64,000 nucleotides of DNA. Origin: an uncultured Flavonifractor sp. (GTDB taxonomy: Bacteria > Bacillota > Clostridia > Oscillospirales > Oscillospiraceae). This document shows positions 32,058-41,353 of this stretch, piece by piece (positions within the stretch are counted from its first letter, which is position 1; every line of letters begins with the position of its first letter). The notes beneath the pieces are model-generated. The model was not told where the DNA came from and made no database searches. It saw only the letters and a program-made list of their open reading frames with translations. The stretch lies in assembly GCA_947346365.1 (NCBI GenBank), contig CANAAV010000010.1:18617-82616 (forward strand). The letters are read 5' to 3'. The translations under genes were made by a program, and so were the position numbers.

Positions 32058-33179
32058 CTATTTTTCGGCCCAGTTTCCGGTGGCTTCGGCTTTCAGATAG
32101 GCGTTGATGAAGCCGTCCAGGTCTCCGTCCATAACGCCGTTGACGTTGCTGGTTTCATGGCCGGTGCGGGTATCTTTCACCATCTGGTAGGGCATGAATA
32201 CATAGGAGCGGATTTGGCTGCCCCATTCAATCTTGAGCTGGACTCCCTTAATATCGGAGATCTTCTCCGCATGGGCCTGCATTTGCAGTTCCACCAGCTT
32301 GGAACGGAGCATTTTCATACAGGTGTCCCGGTTTTGAAACTGGCTGCGCTCGGTCTGACAGGAGACGACGATGCCCGTGGGCTTATGGATGAGCCGCACG
32401 GCGGAAGAGGTCTTATTGATGTGCTGTCCGCCTGCGCCGGAGGAGCGGAACACCTGCATCTCAATATCCTCAGGGCGGATGTCTACCTCTACATCGTCCG
32501 GAATCTCCGGCATGACCTCCAATGCGGCGAAAGAGGTCTGCCTTCTGGCGTTGGCGTCAAAGGGGGAGACCCGCACCAGCCGGTGGACGCCGTGCTCGCT
32601 GCGCAGGTGCCCGTAGGCGTTTTCACCCTCGATCAGGATGGTGGCGCTTTTAATGCCCGCCTCGTCTCCGTCCAGATAGTCCAGGGTCTTGCAGGCGTAG
32701 CCGTGGCGCTCCGCCCAGCGGTTGTACATGCGAAAGAGCATCTGGGCCCAGTCCTGCGCCTCGGTACCGCCGGCCCCGGCGTGAAAGGTGAGAATGGCGT
32801 TGGAGCCGTCGTATTCTCCGGTGAGCAGTGTGGACAGCTTGGCCTCCTCCACCGCGCTTTCCAGCTGGGCGTAGCCCTGCTCCACCTCGGGGATCAGACT
32901 TTCGTCCTCTGCCTCGTTGCCCAGCTCGCACAGGGTCATCAGGTCCTCCCACTGGGCGCGCCGCCTGCGCTGGCCCTCGATCTTATCCCGCAGCTGCTTT
33001 ACCCGCTGCTGAACCTTTTGGGCCTTCTCTAAATTATCCCAGAAGCCGTCGGAGGCGCTCTCGGACTCCAGCATCTCCGCCTCCCGCTCCGCGGCGGCCA
33101 GACCCAGCGCCTGGTCCAACTCGTCCAGCTCCGGCCGGAGATTGTGCAGCCGTACCTTATATTCGTCAAATTGCAGCAT
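32058..33179 (-). CDS. prfB: Peptide chain release factor 2
   Basis: Releases peptides at UGA and UAA. 373 residues. SPF anticodon tripeptide in VRVSPFDANARRQ and the GGQ catalytic loop in SSGAGGQHINKT. The N-terminal helices (LDELDQALGLAAAEREAEMLE) align with full-length RF2, so the whole protein is read in one frame: the programmed +1 frameshift with an internal UGA found in many prfB genes is absent here. The ribosome site is weak (GGAAATGAG). Confidence 0.95.
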   Translation of the reverse strand: MLQFDEYKVRLHNLRPELDELDQALGLAAAEREAEMLESESASDGFWDNLEKAQKVQQRVKQLRDKIEGQRRRRAQWEDLMTLCELGNEAEDESLIPEVEQGYAQLESAVEEAKLSTLLTGEYDGSNAILTFHAGAGGTEAQDWAQMLFRMYNRWAERHGYACKTLDYLDGDEAGIKSATILIEGENAYGHLRSEHGVHRLVRVSPFDANARRQTSFAALEVMPEIPDDVEVDIRPEDIEMQVFRSSGAGGQHINKTSSAVRLIHKPTGIVVSCQTERSQFQNRDTCMKMLRSKLVELQMQAHAEKISDIKGVQLKIEWGSQIRSYVFMPYQMVKDTRTGHETSNVNGVMDGDLDGFINAYLKAEATGNWAEK

Positions 33180-33215
33180 CGTTTACACGCTCATTTCCAT
33201 AAAAACATTTCTTTT

Positions 33216-33244
33216 ATTATAGCTAAAGTCTCCACGCTTGTAAA
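33216..33244 (-). promoter_or_regulatory. Promoter of prfB
   Basis: Minus strand TTTACA (33239-33244), 17-base spacer, TATAAT (33216-33221), 37 bases before the prfB ATG. Confidence 0.8.
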
Positions 33245-33358
33245 GTACGCAAATGTTCGGAATTAGGATAAAGACGCCCTGCTGCTTCAGAGCGCAGTTC
33301 CAAGTGCCGGTGAAATCCATTTATTTGGGAAATTTATGGCTTCTTTGCCTGCGACATC

Positions 33359-33395
33359 TTGACTATAGGGAAACAAGGTTGTATAATTTATACAA
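33359..33395 (+). promoter_or_regulatory. Promoter and palindromic operator of the glycogen operon
   Basis: TTGACT (33359-33364), 17-base spacer, perfect TATAAT (33382-33387). A perfect 17-base palindrome, TTGTATAATTTATACAA (33379-33395), covers the -10 box and the likely start, so a repressor bound there would block transcription. It lies about 100 bases before the glgB start. The 33245-33358 stretch upstream has nothing I recognise. Confidence 0.75.
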
Positions 33396-33497
33396 ATAGC
33401 TTCCGGGCATTTTGGGGCTATTTTATTACCAATGACAACAAATATCCAGAAAATTCCAACCATTTCCCGGATATTTGCCGACAAGGAGTGGATACCT

Positions 33498-35597
33498 ATG
33501 GCAAAGATGTTGGCTGAGCAGTCCCTGCCGACTGAGCTGGAAGCATTTTTGAACGGACAGGCCGTCCGGGTGCAGGAGTATCTGGGCGCCCACCCGGAAC
33601 AGAAGGATGGACAGGAGGGTTATCGCTTTCGGGTGTGGGCTCCTCACGCCAAAGGCGTAGCGGTCATGGGGGACTTCAATGGCTGGAACGATTCCTCCCA
33701 TCCGCTTTCCCCCATTGGCGGCGGCGTGTGGGAGGGATTCCTGCCGGGGCTGCAGCGCTATGACACCTACAAATACGCCATTGAGGCCAGGGACGGACGC
33801 ATTTTGGCGAAATCCGACCCCTATGCTTTTCATACAGAGACCAGGCCCGGCAACGCCTCTAAGCTGTATGACCTGTCCGGCTATGAGTGGGGGGATGCCG
33901 GCTGGCTTGAGCACCGGAAAACCCACCCGGTTTATCACGCCCCTTTGAACATCTATGAGGTCCACCTGGGTTCCTGGCGCAGAGGAGAAGGGGACCGGAT
34001 GCTCTCCTACCGGGAATTGGCGAATTGGCTGGTGCCCTATGTGAAGGAGATGGGCTTTACCCATGTGGAGCTCATGCCGGTTACGGAGCATCCGCTGGAT
34101 GCCTCGTGGGGATATCAATGCACCGGCTACTTTGCCGCCACCAGCCGCTTTGGCACGCCGCATGACCTGATGTGGCTGATTGATCAGCTCCACCAGGCGG
34201 GTATCGGCGTCATCTTGGACTGGGTCCCGGCCCACTTCCCCAAGGATGCCTTTGGCCTGTATGAGTTCGACGGAGAGCCCTGCTATGAATACGCAGATCC
34301 CCGCAAGGGAGAGCACGCCGACTGGGGCACCCGCGTGTTTGACTACGGCCGCAACGAGGTGCGCTCCTTCCTGTTCTCCTCCGCGCTGTTCTGGCTGGAG
34401 CAGTACCATATTGACGGACTGCGGGTGGACGCGGTGGCCTCTATGCTCTATCTGGATTACGGCCGGCAGGATGGAGCGTGGATGCCCAACATCCACGGCG
34501 GACACGAAAATCTGGAGGCTGTGGATTTCCTCCAGAAGCTCAACGGGCATATTTTCCTGGCCCATCCGGACGCGCTGATGGTGGCGGAGGAGTCTACCGC
34601 CTGGGCAGGGGTGTCCCACCCGGTGGATCAGGGCGGACTGGGCTTCAACCTGAAGTGGAACATGGGCTGGATGAACGACATTCTCCACTATATCAAGCTG
34701 GATCCCTATTTCCGGCAGTTTAACCATAGAGATATTACCTTCTCCCTGTTTTATGCGTTCTCGGAGAACTTTGTGCTCCCCCTGTCCCATGACGAGGTTG
34801 TGCATATGAAGGGCTCGCTATTTGAGAAGCTGCCCGGCACCAACGAAGAAAAGTTCGCCGGCATACGGGCCTTTTACGCCTATATGATGACCCATCCGGG
34901 CAAAAAGCTGCTGATGATGGGTACCGAGATCGGTCAATGGAACGAATGGCATTATGAGCACTCCCTGGATTGGCACCTGCTGGATGAGCAGCAGGAGTGG
35001 ACGCTGCCCTACCGGCAGCTGCATGCCTTCTTTAAGGATATCAACCAGTTCTACCTTCAGCATAAGCCGCTGTGGGAGATCGACTTCTCCTGGGAGGGCT
35101 TTGAGTGGATTGAGGCCGACGACGCGCAAGCCAATACCATCGCCTTTATCCGTAAGGATTCCAAGGGCGGCCAGTTTATCACCGTGTGCAATTTCTCCCC
35201 GGTGGACCGGACGGGGTACACCATCGGCGTGCCTGCGGCAGGGATATATACCTGTGTGTTCAGCACCGACAGCGCCGAATACGGCGGTCAGGGCCGGGGA
35301 GACCGGGAGCCGGTGCGCAGCCAGTACAATCCCTGCCATGGACGGGAGCAGTCTATTACCCTGTCTCTACCGCCTATGAGCGCCGCCATCTATAAATGCA
35401 CCCGCAAGTTCCCGCCCAGACGGAAAAAGGCGGAAAATGGAACTGCCGCGAAGCCTGCGGCGGCGTCCAAAAGCGCTAAGAAGGCCGCTCCAAAGGTGAA
35501 GGCAGCAGAAGACGCCGAACAGGCCGCGGGAAAGAAGCCGCCGGTGAAGAAGGCGCCTGCCAAACGGACGAAGAAGTCCCCTAAAACCGCGCAGTAG
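33498..35597 (+). CDS. glgB: 1,4-alpha-glucan branching enzyme GlgB with basic C-terminal tail
   Basis: GH13 enzyme adding alpha-1,6 branches to glycogen. CBM48 domain (about 35-125, FRVWAPHAKGVAVMGDFNGW), catalytic barrel with DWVPAHF, nucleophile in GLRVDAVASM, acid/base in MVAEESTAW and transition-state Asp in LSHDEVVH, then the alpha-amylase C domain. The last 60 residues are an added Lys/Ala/Pro-rich tail (KPAAASKSAKKAAPKVKAA...) like histone H1. ATG at 33498 is preferred (AAGGAG 9 bases upstream); the in-frame ATG at 33432 lacks a site. First gene of glgB-C-D-A. Confidence 0.94.
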   Translation: MAKMLAEQSLPTELEAFLNGQAVRVQEYLGAHPEQKDGQEGYRFRVWAPHAKGVAVMGDFNGWNDSSHPLSPIGGGVWEGFLPGLQRYDTYKYAIEARDGRILAKSDPYAFHTETRPGNASKLYDLSGYEWGDAGWLEHRKTHPVYHAPLNIYEVHLGSWRRGEGDRMLSYRELANWLVPYVKEMGFTHVELMPVTEHPLDASWGYQCTGYFAATSRFGTPHDLMWLIDQLHQAGIGVILDWVPAHFPKDAFGLYEFDGEPCYEYADPRKGEHADWGTRVFDYGRNEVRSFLFSSALFWLEQYHIDGLRVDAVASMLYLDYGRQDGAWMPNIHGGHENLEAVDFLQKLNGHIFLAHPDALMVAEESTAWAGVSHPVDQGGLGFNLKWNMGWMNDILHYIKLDPYFRQFNHRDITFSLFYAFSENFVLPLSHDEVVHMKGSLFEKLPGTNEEKFAGIRAFYAYMMTHPGKKLLMMGTEIGQWNEWHYEHSLDWHLLDEQQEWTLPYRQLHAFFKDINQFYLQHKPLWEIDFSWEGFEWIEADDAQANTIAFIRKDSKGGQFITVCNFSPVDRTGYTIGVPAAGIYTCVFSTDSAEYGGQGRGDREPVRSQYNPCHGREQSITLSLPPMSAAIYKCTRKFPPRRKKAENGTAAKPAAASKSAKKAAPKVKAAEDAEQAAGKKPPVKKAPAKRTKKSPKTAQ

Positions 35598-35645
35598 CGG
35601 TTCGCATAAAGGGCATCCCCACTTCAAATCCGAGGTGAAAGTAGA

Positions 35646-36854
35646 ATGAAAAAAGAATGTGTCGCCATGCTGCTGGCGGGCGGACAGGGCAGCCGTCTGC
35701 ACGCCCTTACCAGCCACGTGGCAAAGCCAGCCGTTCCCTTTGGAGGGAAATACCGCATTATTGACTTCCCCCTGTCCAACTGCATCAACTCCGGCATTGA
35801 CACAGTAGGCGTGCTGACGCAGTACCGTCCGTTGGAGCTCAACAGCTATATCGGCAACGGACAGCCCTGGGATTTGGACCGCTCCGACGGCGGCGTGCAT
35901 ATCCTTCCCCCCTATATGCGGGAGGGCGAGAAGGGCACCTGGTACAAGGGCACAGCCAACGCCATCTACCAGAACCTGAGCTTTATTGAGGCGTATGATC
36001 CGGAGTATGTACTGATCCTATCCGGCGACCACGTGTATAAGATGGACTACGCCGACCTGCTGCGCCGCCATAAGGAGGCCCAGGCCGCCTGCACCATCGC
36101 CGTGCTGGAGGTCCCCATGGAGGAGGCCCCGCGCTTTGGCATCATGAACGTGGATGAGAACGACGATATTTACGAGTTTGAAGAGAAGCCCAAAAAACCC
36201 AAGAGCAATCTTGCCTCCATGGGAATCTACATCTTCACCTGGAGTAAGCTGCGGGATTATCTGATTGCCGACGAGGCTGACGAAAAGAGCAGCAACGACT
36301 TTGGCAAGAATATCATTCCCGCTATGCTGGGCGCCCAGGAAAAAATGACGGTCTACCGCTTCCGGGGCTATTGGAAGGATGTGGGCACCATCGACTCCCT
36401 ATGGGAGGCGAATATGGATATGCTCTCCACGGACAACGGCATTGATCTCTATGACCCGGATTGGCCCATCTACGCCCGTTCCCCCATCCGCCCGCCCCAT
36501 TTTACCGGCCCCGCCGCTAATGTGGATCACGCCATGCTCACCGGCGGCTGCGAGGTGTACGGCACGGTGGAGAACTCTGTGCTCTTCCACTCCGTAATTG
36601 TAGAGGAGGGCGCCGTGGTGCGCAATTCCATTCTAATGCCCGGCACGGTGGTGAAGTCCGGGGCGGTGGTGGAATACGCCATCATCGCGGAAAACACCGT
36701 GATTGGCGAAGGCACCCGCGTAGGCGCCGTACCTGAGGCGGGCGGCGAGCTGGGCATCGCCGTGGTGGCCCAGAACCTGAAGGTGGGCGCCGGAGCTGTC
36801 GTCGCCCCTAAAGCTATGATAACCAGAAACGTGAAAGGGGGTGCTGTGAAATGA
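35646..36854 (+). CDS. glgC: Glucose-1-phosphate adenylyltransferase GlgC
   Basis: Makes ADP-glucose, the committed step of glycogen synthesis. 402 residues. N-terminal [30 protein letters not shown] holds the nucleotide loop and allosteric/catalytic basics; also [12 protein letters not shown] and [10 protein letters not shown] (metal Asp), followed by a left-handed beta-helix with hexapeptide repeats. The stop overlaps the glgD start by 4 bases. Probably a heteromeric partner of GlgD, as in Geobacillus. Confidence 0.96.
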   Translation: MKKECVAMLLAGGQGSRLHALTSHVAKPAVPFGGKYRIIDFPLSNCINSGIDTVGVLTQYRPLELNSYIGNGQPWDLDRSDGGVHILPPYMREGEKGTWYKGTANAIYQNLSFIEAYDPEYVLILSGDHVYKMDYADLLRRHKEAQAACTIAVLEVPMEEAPRFGIMNVDENDDIYEFEEKPKKPKSNLASMGIYIFTWSKLRDYLIADEADEKSSNDFGKNIIPAMLGAQEKMTVYRFRGYWKDVGTIDSLWEANMDMLSTDNGIDLYDPDWPIYARSPIRPPHFTGPAANVDHAMLTGGCEVYGTVENSVLFHSVIVEEGAVVRNSILMPGTVVKSGAVVEYAIIAENTVIGEGTRVGAVPEAGGELGIAVVAQNLKVGAGAVVAPKAMITRNVKGGAVK

Positions 36855-37969
36855 TGAAGAAGCTGCATGGCATCATCTTTTCATACCTTTCCAACCCGGA
36901 CCTGCGGGAGCTGACCATCCATCGCAACACCTGCTCGCTTCCCTACGGCGGGCGCTACCGGGTGATTGACTTTATGCTCTCCAGCATGGTCAACGCAGGC
37001 ATCTCCGACATTGGCATGATCGTGCACGCCAACTACCAATCCCTGCTGGACCACCTGGGATCTGGAAAAGATTGGGATTTATCCCGCAAGCATGGCGGAC
37101 TGCGCATTCTGCCCCCCTTTGGCTATGCTGAGGAGCGGCCGGGTGGCATTTACAGGGGCCGGATGGACGCCCTGGCGGGTGTGCGCTCCTATTTAGCGAA
37201 CATCCGTCAGGATCATGTGGTCCTGGCCGGCGGCGATCTGGCGGTGAACCTGCCTCTGGCGGACATCTACTGCCAGCATATCGACTCGGGCGCAGACATT
37301 ACCGCCGTGTGTACCCGTCACGACCTGGGCGACGCTAGGAGCGGCGACTACTTCACCGCAGACCCGGACGGCCGCATTACCGACGTGTCTGCCCATACGG
37401 CTTCCCCTGAGGGCCTGGCCTCACTGGAGGTCTATATTCTGTCCAAAGAATTGCTGCTCTCCCTGGTGGATCACTGCGACGCCCACAACATCCCCTCCTT
37501 TACCGCCGGTGTGCTCCAGGCGATGAGCGGAAAGCTGAATATCCGTACCTATGAGTTTGAAGGCTATGCTGCCCGGCTCCAGTCTGTGTCCGGCTACTAC
37601 GCCCGCAGCATGGAGCTGCTGGATCCCGCCGTTCGGGCGCAGCTGTTTGTGCCGGACCGGCCCATCCGCACAAAGGACCAGTCCAACCCGTCCACTTATT
37701 ACGGCCCCGGGGCCAAGGCGGTAAATTCCCTGATTGCGGACGGCTGCATCATAGAGGGTGAGGTGGAAAATTCCATTCTCTCCCGCGGCGTGCGTGTGGA
37801 AAAAGGGGCGCGGGTGTCCAACTGCGTGCTGATGCAGGGGACTACCATCCACGCCGGCGCGGTGCTGAAATATGCCATCGCAGATAAAAACGTGCAGGTG
37901 AATCCAGGCCGGATGCTCATGGGCCACAGCACCTATCCTCTGGCGATTTCTAAAAATGAGACGGTCTGA
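36851..37969 (+). CDS. glgD: GlgD, regulatory paralogue of glucose-1-phosphate adenylyltransferase
   Basis: 372 residues, same fold as GlgC, but the N-terminal GGxGxRL nucleotide loop is missing (it starts directly with [37 protein letters not shown]) and metal-binding Asp contexts are altered ([10 protein letters not shown]). Firmicutes GlgD subunits raise activity of GlgC without catalysing the reaction alone. Overlaps glgC by 4 bases; glgA follows after 77 bases. Confidence 0.94.
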   Translation: MMKKLHGIIFSYLSNPDLRELTIHRNTCSLPYGGRYRVIDFMLSSMVNAGISDIGMIVHANYQSLLDHLGSGKDWDLSRKHGGLRILPPFGYAEERPGGIYRGRMDALAGVRSYLANIRQDHVVLAGGDLAVNLPLADIYCQHIDSGADITAVCTRHDLGDARSGDYFTADPDGRITDVSAHTASPEGLASLEVYILSKELLLSLVDHCDAHNIPSFTAGVLQAMSGKLNIRTYEFEGYAARLQSVSGYYARSMELLDPAVRAQLFVPDRPIRTKDQSNPSTYYGPGAKAVNSLIADGCIIEGEVENSILSRGVRVEKGARVSNCVLMQGTTIHAGAVLKYAIADKNVQVNPGRMLMGHSTYPLAISKNETV

Positions 37970-38046
37970 CGCCCGGATACCGGCGTTTTTCAGCAGACGA
38001 GCTGGAACATGCCCTTATGCGGGGTAAAACGAATAAGGAGTAAGTC

Positions 38047-39483
38047 ATGAATATCTTATTTGCCACTTCTGAATGTGCTCCCTTCATTAAGACCGGCGGC
38101 CTGGCCGATGTGGCGGGCGCGCTGCCCAAGGCCTTGGCCGCCAGAGGGCATGATGTGCGTGTGATCCTCCCTTTGTACGAGGGAATTGGGGGTGACTGGC
38201 GCAGTAAGATGGAATTTTTGCGCTGCTATCATGTGACGCTGGGGTGGCGCAGCCCCTACTGCGGTATTTTTGAACTGAAACAGGATGGCGTGACCTATTG
38301 GTTTGTGGATAATGAGTACTACTTTAAACGGGCCAGCCTCTATGGGCACTACGACGATGGGGAGCGGTTTGCCTATTTTTCCCGGGCTGTGGTGGAGAGT
38401 ATGGGGCAGCTGGACTGGTATCCCGACGTGATTCACTGCAACGACTGGCAGACGGCGCTGGTACCCATCTACCTGCTGGAGGAGCGCCACCGGATTCCCC
38501 AGCTCTATAACGCCAAGAGCGTCTACACGATCCATAATATTGAGTACCAGGGCCGCTACGGCAGCCAGGTACTCCAGGATCTGCTGGGCCTGAACGCTGG
38601 ATATTTTAACGAGCATATGCTGGCCTATCACGGGGATGTCAACCTGATGAAGGGGGCTATCTATGCCGCGGATTACGTGACCACCGTGTCCCCCACCTAT
38701 GCGGAGGAGCTGCAATTCGGCTTTTACGCCCATGGGCTTGAGGGAGTCGTGGCTGATAACCGTCACAAGCTGCGGGGTATCCTCAACGGCATTGATACCG
38801 ATGTATACGATCCCAGTAGCGATAAGGGATTGGCCAAGAACTTCTCGCTGAAGAAGCTCCAGGGTAAGGCGGCCTGCAAGGCGGCCCTCCAGCAGGCCGC
38901 CGGCCTGGTGGAGAATCCGGACATACCGATTATCGGCTGCGTTTCCCGGCTGGTGAGCCACAAGGGCTTTGACTTGGTCAACGCCACTATCCATGATATT
39001 ATGGGTATGGATGTGCAGATGGTGGTACTGGGCACTGGCGATTGGACATATGAGGAATCCTTCCGCTCCGCCCAGGGGCAGTATCCCGGCCGTTTTGCCG
39101 CCCATATGATGTATTCCGCCGGCATGTCCACCGCTATCTACGGCGGCGCGGACATTTTCCTGATGCCCTCTGTGGCGGAGCCCTGCGGGCTGTCTCAGAT
39201 GATCGCCATGCGCTATGGCACGATTCCCGTCGTGCGGGAGACCGGCGGACTGAAGGATTCTGTATTCCCTTACAGCGAGTTCAACAAAGACGGCACCGGG
39301 TTTACGTTCCACGATATCAACGCCCACGATATGGTGTGGGTGCTGCGGGAAGCCGTGGACCTCTACCGGGGGGACAAAAAGGCGTGGCAGGGCCTGATGA
39401 AAAACGCTATGTCCGCCGACTTCTCGTGGAAGCGTTCCGCGGGCGAATATGAGGAAATCTACGGCTGGGTGACCGGAAAATAG
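38047..39483 (+). CDS. glgA: Glycogen synthase GlgA (GT5)
   Basis: 478 residues. Transfers glucose from ADP-glucose to the growing alpha-1,4 glucan. KTGGLADVAGALPKAL at residue 15 is the ADP-glucose loop; GT-B C-terminal motifs are SRLVSHKGFDLV and MPSVAEPCGLSQMIAMRYGTIPVVRETGGLKDSV (catalytic Glu). AATAAGGAG precedes the ATG. It completes the glgBCDA operon; no glycogen phosphorylase is in the window. Confidence 0.96.
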   Translation: MNILFATSECAPFIKTGGLADVAGALPKALAARGHDVRVILPLYEGIGGDWRSKMEFLRCYHVTLGWRSPYCGIFELKQDGVTYWFVDNEYYFKRASLYGHYDDGERFAYFSRAVVESMGQLDWYPDVIHCNDWQTALVPIYLLEERHRIPQLYNAKSVYTIHNIEYQGRYGSQVLQDLLGLNAGYFNEHMLAYHGDVNLMKGAIYAADYVTTVSPTYAEELQFGFYAHGLEGVVADNRHKLRGILNGIDTDVYDPSSDKGLAKNFSLKKLQGKAACKAALQQAAGLVENPDIPIIGCVSRLVSHKGFDLVNATIHDIMGMDVQMVVLGTGDWTYEESFRSAQGQYPGRFAAHMMYSAGMSTAIYGGADIFLMPSVAEPCGLSQMIAMRYGTIPVVRETGGLKDSVFPYSEFNKDGTGFTFHDINAHDMVWVLREAVDLYRGDKKAWQGLMKNAMSADFSWKRSAGEYEEIYGWVTGK

Positions 39484-39494
39484 CGGGGAGCGGA

Positions 39495-39938
39495 ATGAAA
39501 ATTTCCACCAGGGGGCGCTATGCCCTGCGCCTGATGCTGGACCTGGCGCTGAACAGCCGGGGGAATGCCGTCTCTTTAAGGGACATTGCCCAGAGACAGG
39601 AGATATCCGATAAATATTTGGAACAGATTGTCACCCGCCTTTCCCGGGCAGGACTTGTGCGCTCCGTGCGGGGAGCGGGGGGCGGATATCTGCTGACGCG
39701 GCCGCCGGAGGAGTATTCCGTGGGGGAGATCCTGCGGGTGCTGGAGGGCAGTCTGGTTCCGGTGGGCTGTGCTGACGGCAGCAGCCGCTGCAGCCGAGCG
39801 GAACAGTGTGTTACGCTGGAGGTGTGGCAGCAGATTCAGGCGGCGGTAGCCGGAGTGGTGGACCGCTTGACCCTGGCGGAGCTGGTGCGCCGGTATTATG
39901 AAAAGTGCCCTGGGGGCGGTGTCGGAGTACAGAGGTGA
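39495..39938 (+). CDS. Rrf2/IscR-family transcriptional regulator
   Basis: 147 residues. Winged-helix N-terminus MKISTRGRYALRLMLDLAL, wing GAGGGYLLTRPPEEYSVGEIL. It has three Cys in CADGSSRCSRAEQC (spacing 6 and 5) at the place where IscR binds a [2Fe-2S] cluster (5 and 5), so it may sense Fe-S, redox or thiol state; CymR, the cysteine-metabolism repressor of the same family, lacks them. It starts 11 bases after glgA and ends before the methionine-importer genes, so it could serve either side. Confidence 0.88.
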   Translation: MKISTRGRYALRLMLDLALNSRGNAVSLRDIAQRQEISDKYLEQIVTRLSRAGLVRSVRGAGGGYLLTRPPEEYSVGEILRVLEGSLVPVGCADGSSRCSRAEQCVTLEVWQQIQAAVAGVVDRLTLAELVRRYYEKCPGGGVGVQR

Positions 39939-40001
39939 AGAGGCCCCGGAGGTGTTCCCTGTTAGCGAAAACTACCCCCTGCCGCGGCATATTATAAGAA
40001 G

Positions 40002-40040
40002 AAAACTCGGGAAAGCGGAAAAACGCTTTCCCGAGTTTTT
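40002..40040. terminator. Strong bidirectional terminator
   Basis: 16-bp perfect stem (40002-40017 with 40024-40039), U-tract on both strands. Ends the glg/Rrf2 transcript (+) and the metQ transcript (-). Confidence 0.94.
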
Positions 40041-40059
40041 CTGTGACCGGAAGAGTGCG

Positions 40060-40881
40060 TTAGAACACAGCGACGACGGCGCCGCCGTAGTTTTCGGCGA
40101 TGTAGTCCTTAACCTCCTGGCTCTGAAGCGCCTGGACCAGGGCCTGAATGGCGGGGTCATCCTCACGGCCCTCCTTAACGGTGAGCACATTCACATAGGC
40201 GGTGCCTGCGGTGCCCTCAGCGGACTCGATGGCCAGCGCGTCGTTTACATCCAGCTCCGCCTGGATGGCATAGTTGCCGTTAATAACAGCGATATCCAGG
40301 CTGTCCAGGGAGCGGGGCAGCTGAGCGGCCTCCATCTCTACGAACTCAAAGTTGTGGGGGTTGCCGGTGATATCCAGCACAGTGGGTTTCAGGCCCGCGT
40401 TATCCGGCAGGGTGATCAGGCCCTGCTCCTGAAGCAGCAGCAACGCCCGTCCGCCGTTGGTGGGGTCATTGGGTACGCCGATCTGCGCTCCGTCCGGCAG
40501 CGCGTCCAGGCTGGCGGTTTTACCGGCGTAGATGCCAAAAGGCTCGTAATGAATTTCAGCCACGCTGGATAGATGGGTGCCCTGCTCGGCGTTGAAATCG
40601 TTCATATAAGTGATGTGCTGAAAGTAGTTGGCGTCAATGTCGCCGGACTCCACAGCCTCGTTAGGCTGGATGTAATCGGTGAACTCTACAATCTCCAGAG
40701 TAATGCCCTGCTCCTCCAGTAAGTTGCGCACTACGCCCAGGATTTCCGCGTGAGGGGCGGGGGAAGCGCCGATTTTCAGAGTAGTTCCCGCCAAATCCTT
40801 GCCATTGCCGCTGGCGCCGCAGCCGGCCAGCAGGCCCAGGGCCAAGATGCCGGTCAATAACAGCGAGACGAGCTTTTTCAT
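40060..40881 (-). CDS. metQ: Methionine-binding lipoprotein MetQ
   Basis: 273 residues from ATG at 40881 (AAAGGAG 8 bases upstream). Signal MKKLVSLLLTGILALGLLAGC with lipobox LAGC. NlpA/MetQ family body: TTLKIGASPAPHAEIL at the mature N-terminus, VEFTDYIQPNEAVESGDIDANYFQH (the classic MetQ block) and GVPNDPTNGGRAL. It delivers methionine to MetNI. It is separated from metI by its own promoter and a T-box leader, so it can be induced separately. Confidence 0.95.
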   Translation of the reverse strand: MKKLVSLLLTGILALGLLAGCGASGNGKDLAGTTLKIGASPAPHAEILGVVRNLLEEQGITLEIVEFTDYIQPNEAVESGDIDANYFQHITYMNDFNAEQGTHLSSVAEIHYEPFGIYAGKTASLDALPDGAQIGVPNDPTNGGRALLLLQEQGLITLPDNAGLKPTVLDITGNPHNFEFVEMEAAQLPRSLDSLDIAVINGNYAIQAELDVNDALAIESAEGTAGTAYVNVLTVKEGREDDPAIQALVQALQSQEVKDYIAENYGGAVVAVF

Positions 40882-40956
40882 AGTGTATTTCTCCTTTTCC
40901 TTGTTAAATTGCCGCGAAAACATCGGGCGTACCGCCGGAGGGGTCGGGCTTTAAGC

Positions 40957-41262
40957 ACGAAAAAACGCCCCTGATGCCGAGCATCAAGGACGAGAGCATT
41001 TCGCTTCGTGGTACCACCTTGCTTTACCCAAATCTCACGATTTTGAGCCTTTATACGTACAGGTTGCCCGATACGCCTGCGCTATGACGGGCGCGCCCGT
41101 CGCAGCCTGATGCAGCTTTTCTGCACTCGGTGCGCGGCTCCAAGACCATCTTCTCCATAGCCTTTGGCGCCCGTTCCCACCAATCCGGGCTCTCTGTAAC
41201 CTATCTCCATGGGTACTCTTCTTTTCATTGCCTTTGACGGCGATATTCCATTGTTCCGAGGT
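40957..41262 (-). promoter_or_regulatory. T-box leader, probably Met-tRNA responsive
   Basis: Between metI and metQ the minus strand carries a full T-box architecture: stem I with AGAGAG and GGTG-type loop motifs (41160-41200), the invariant T-box AAGGTGGTACCACG (41007-41020 on +), and a terminator hairpin (40960-40992) whose stem CGTCCTTGATG/CATCAGGGGCG is followed by TTTTTT. Two ATG triplets in stem I (near 41150 and 41160) are candidates for the specifier codon, fitting methionine and the downstream metQ. Uncharged tRNA would stabilise the antiterminator and switch metQ on. Confidence 0.9.
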
Positions 41263-41269
41263 TGTGAAT

Positions 41270-41298
41270 AGTTTAACTCGATAAAGCCCTCCTGTCAA
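41270..41298 (-). promoter_or_regulatory. Promoter of the T-box/metQ transcript
   Basis: Minus strand TTGACA (41293-41298), 17-base spacer, TAAACT (41270-41275). It lies after metI, so metQ has a promoter separate from metNI. Confidence 0.75.
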
Positions 41299-41353
41299 CT
41301 GGTTAATTTCAACAAAAGTTCCAATAAAACAGAAGGGCTTTTTCGAGAAACGC

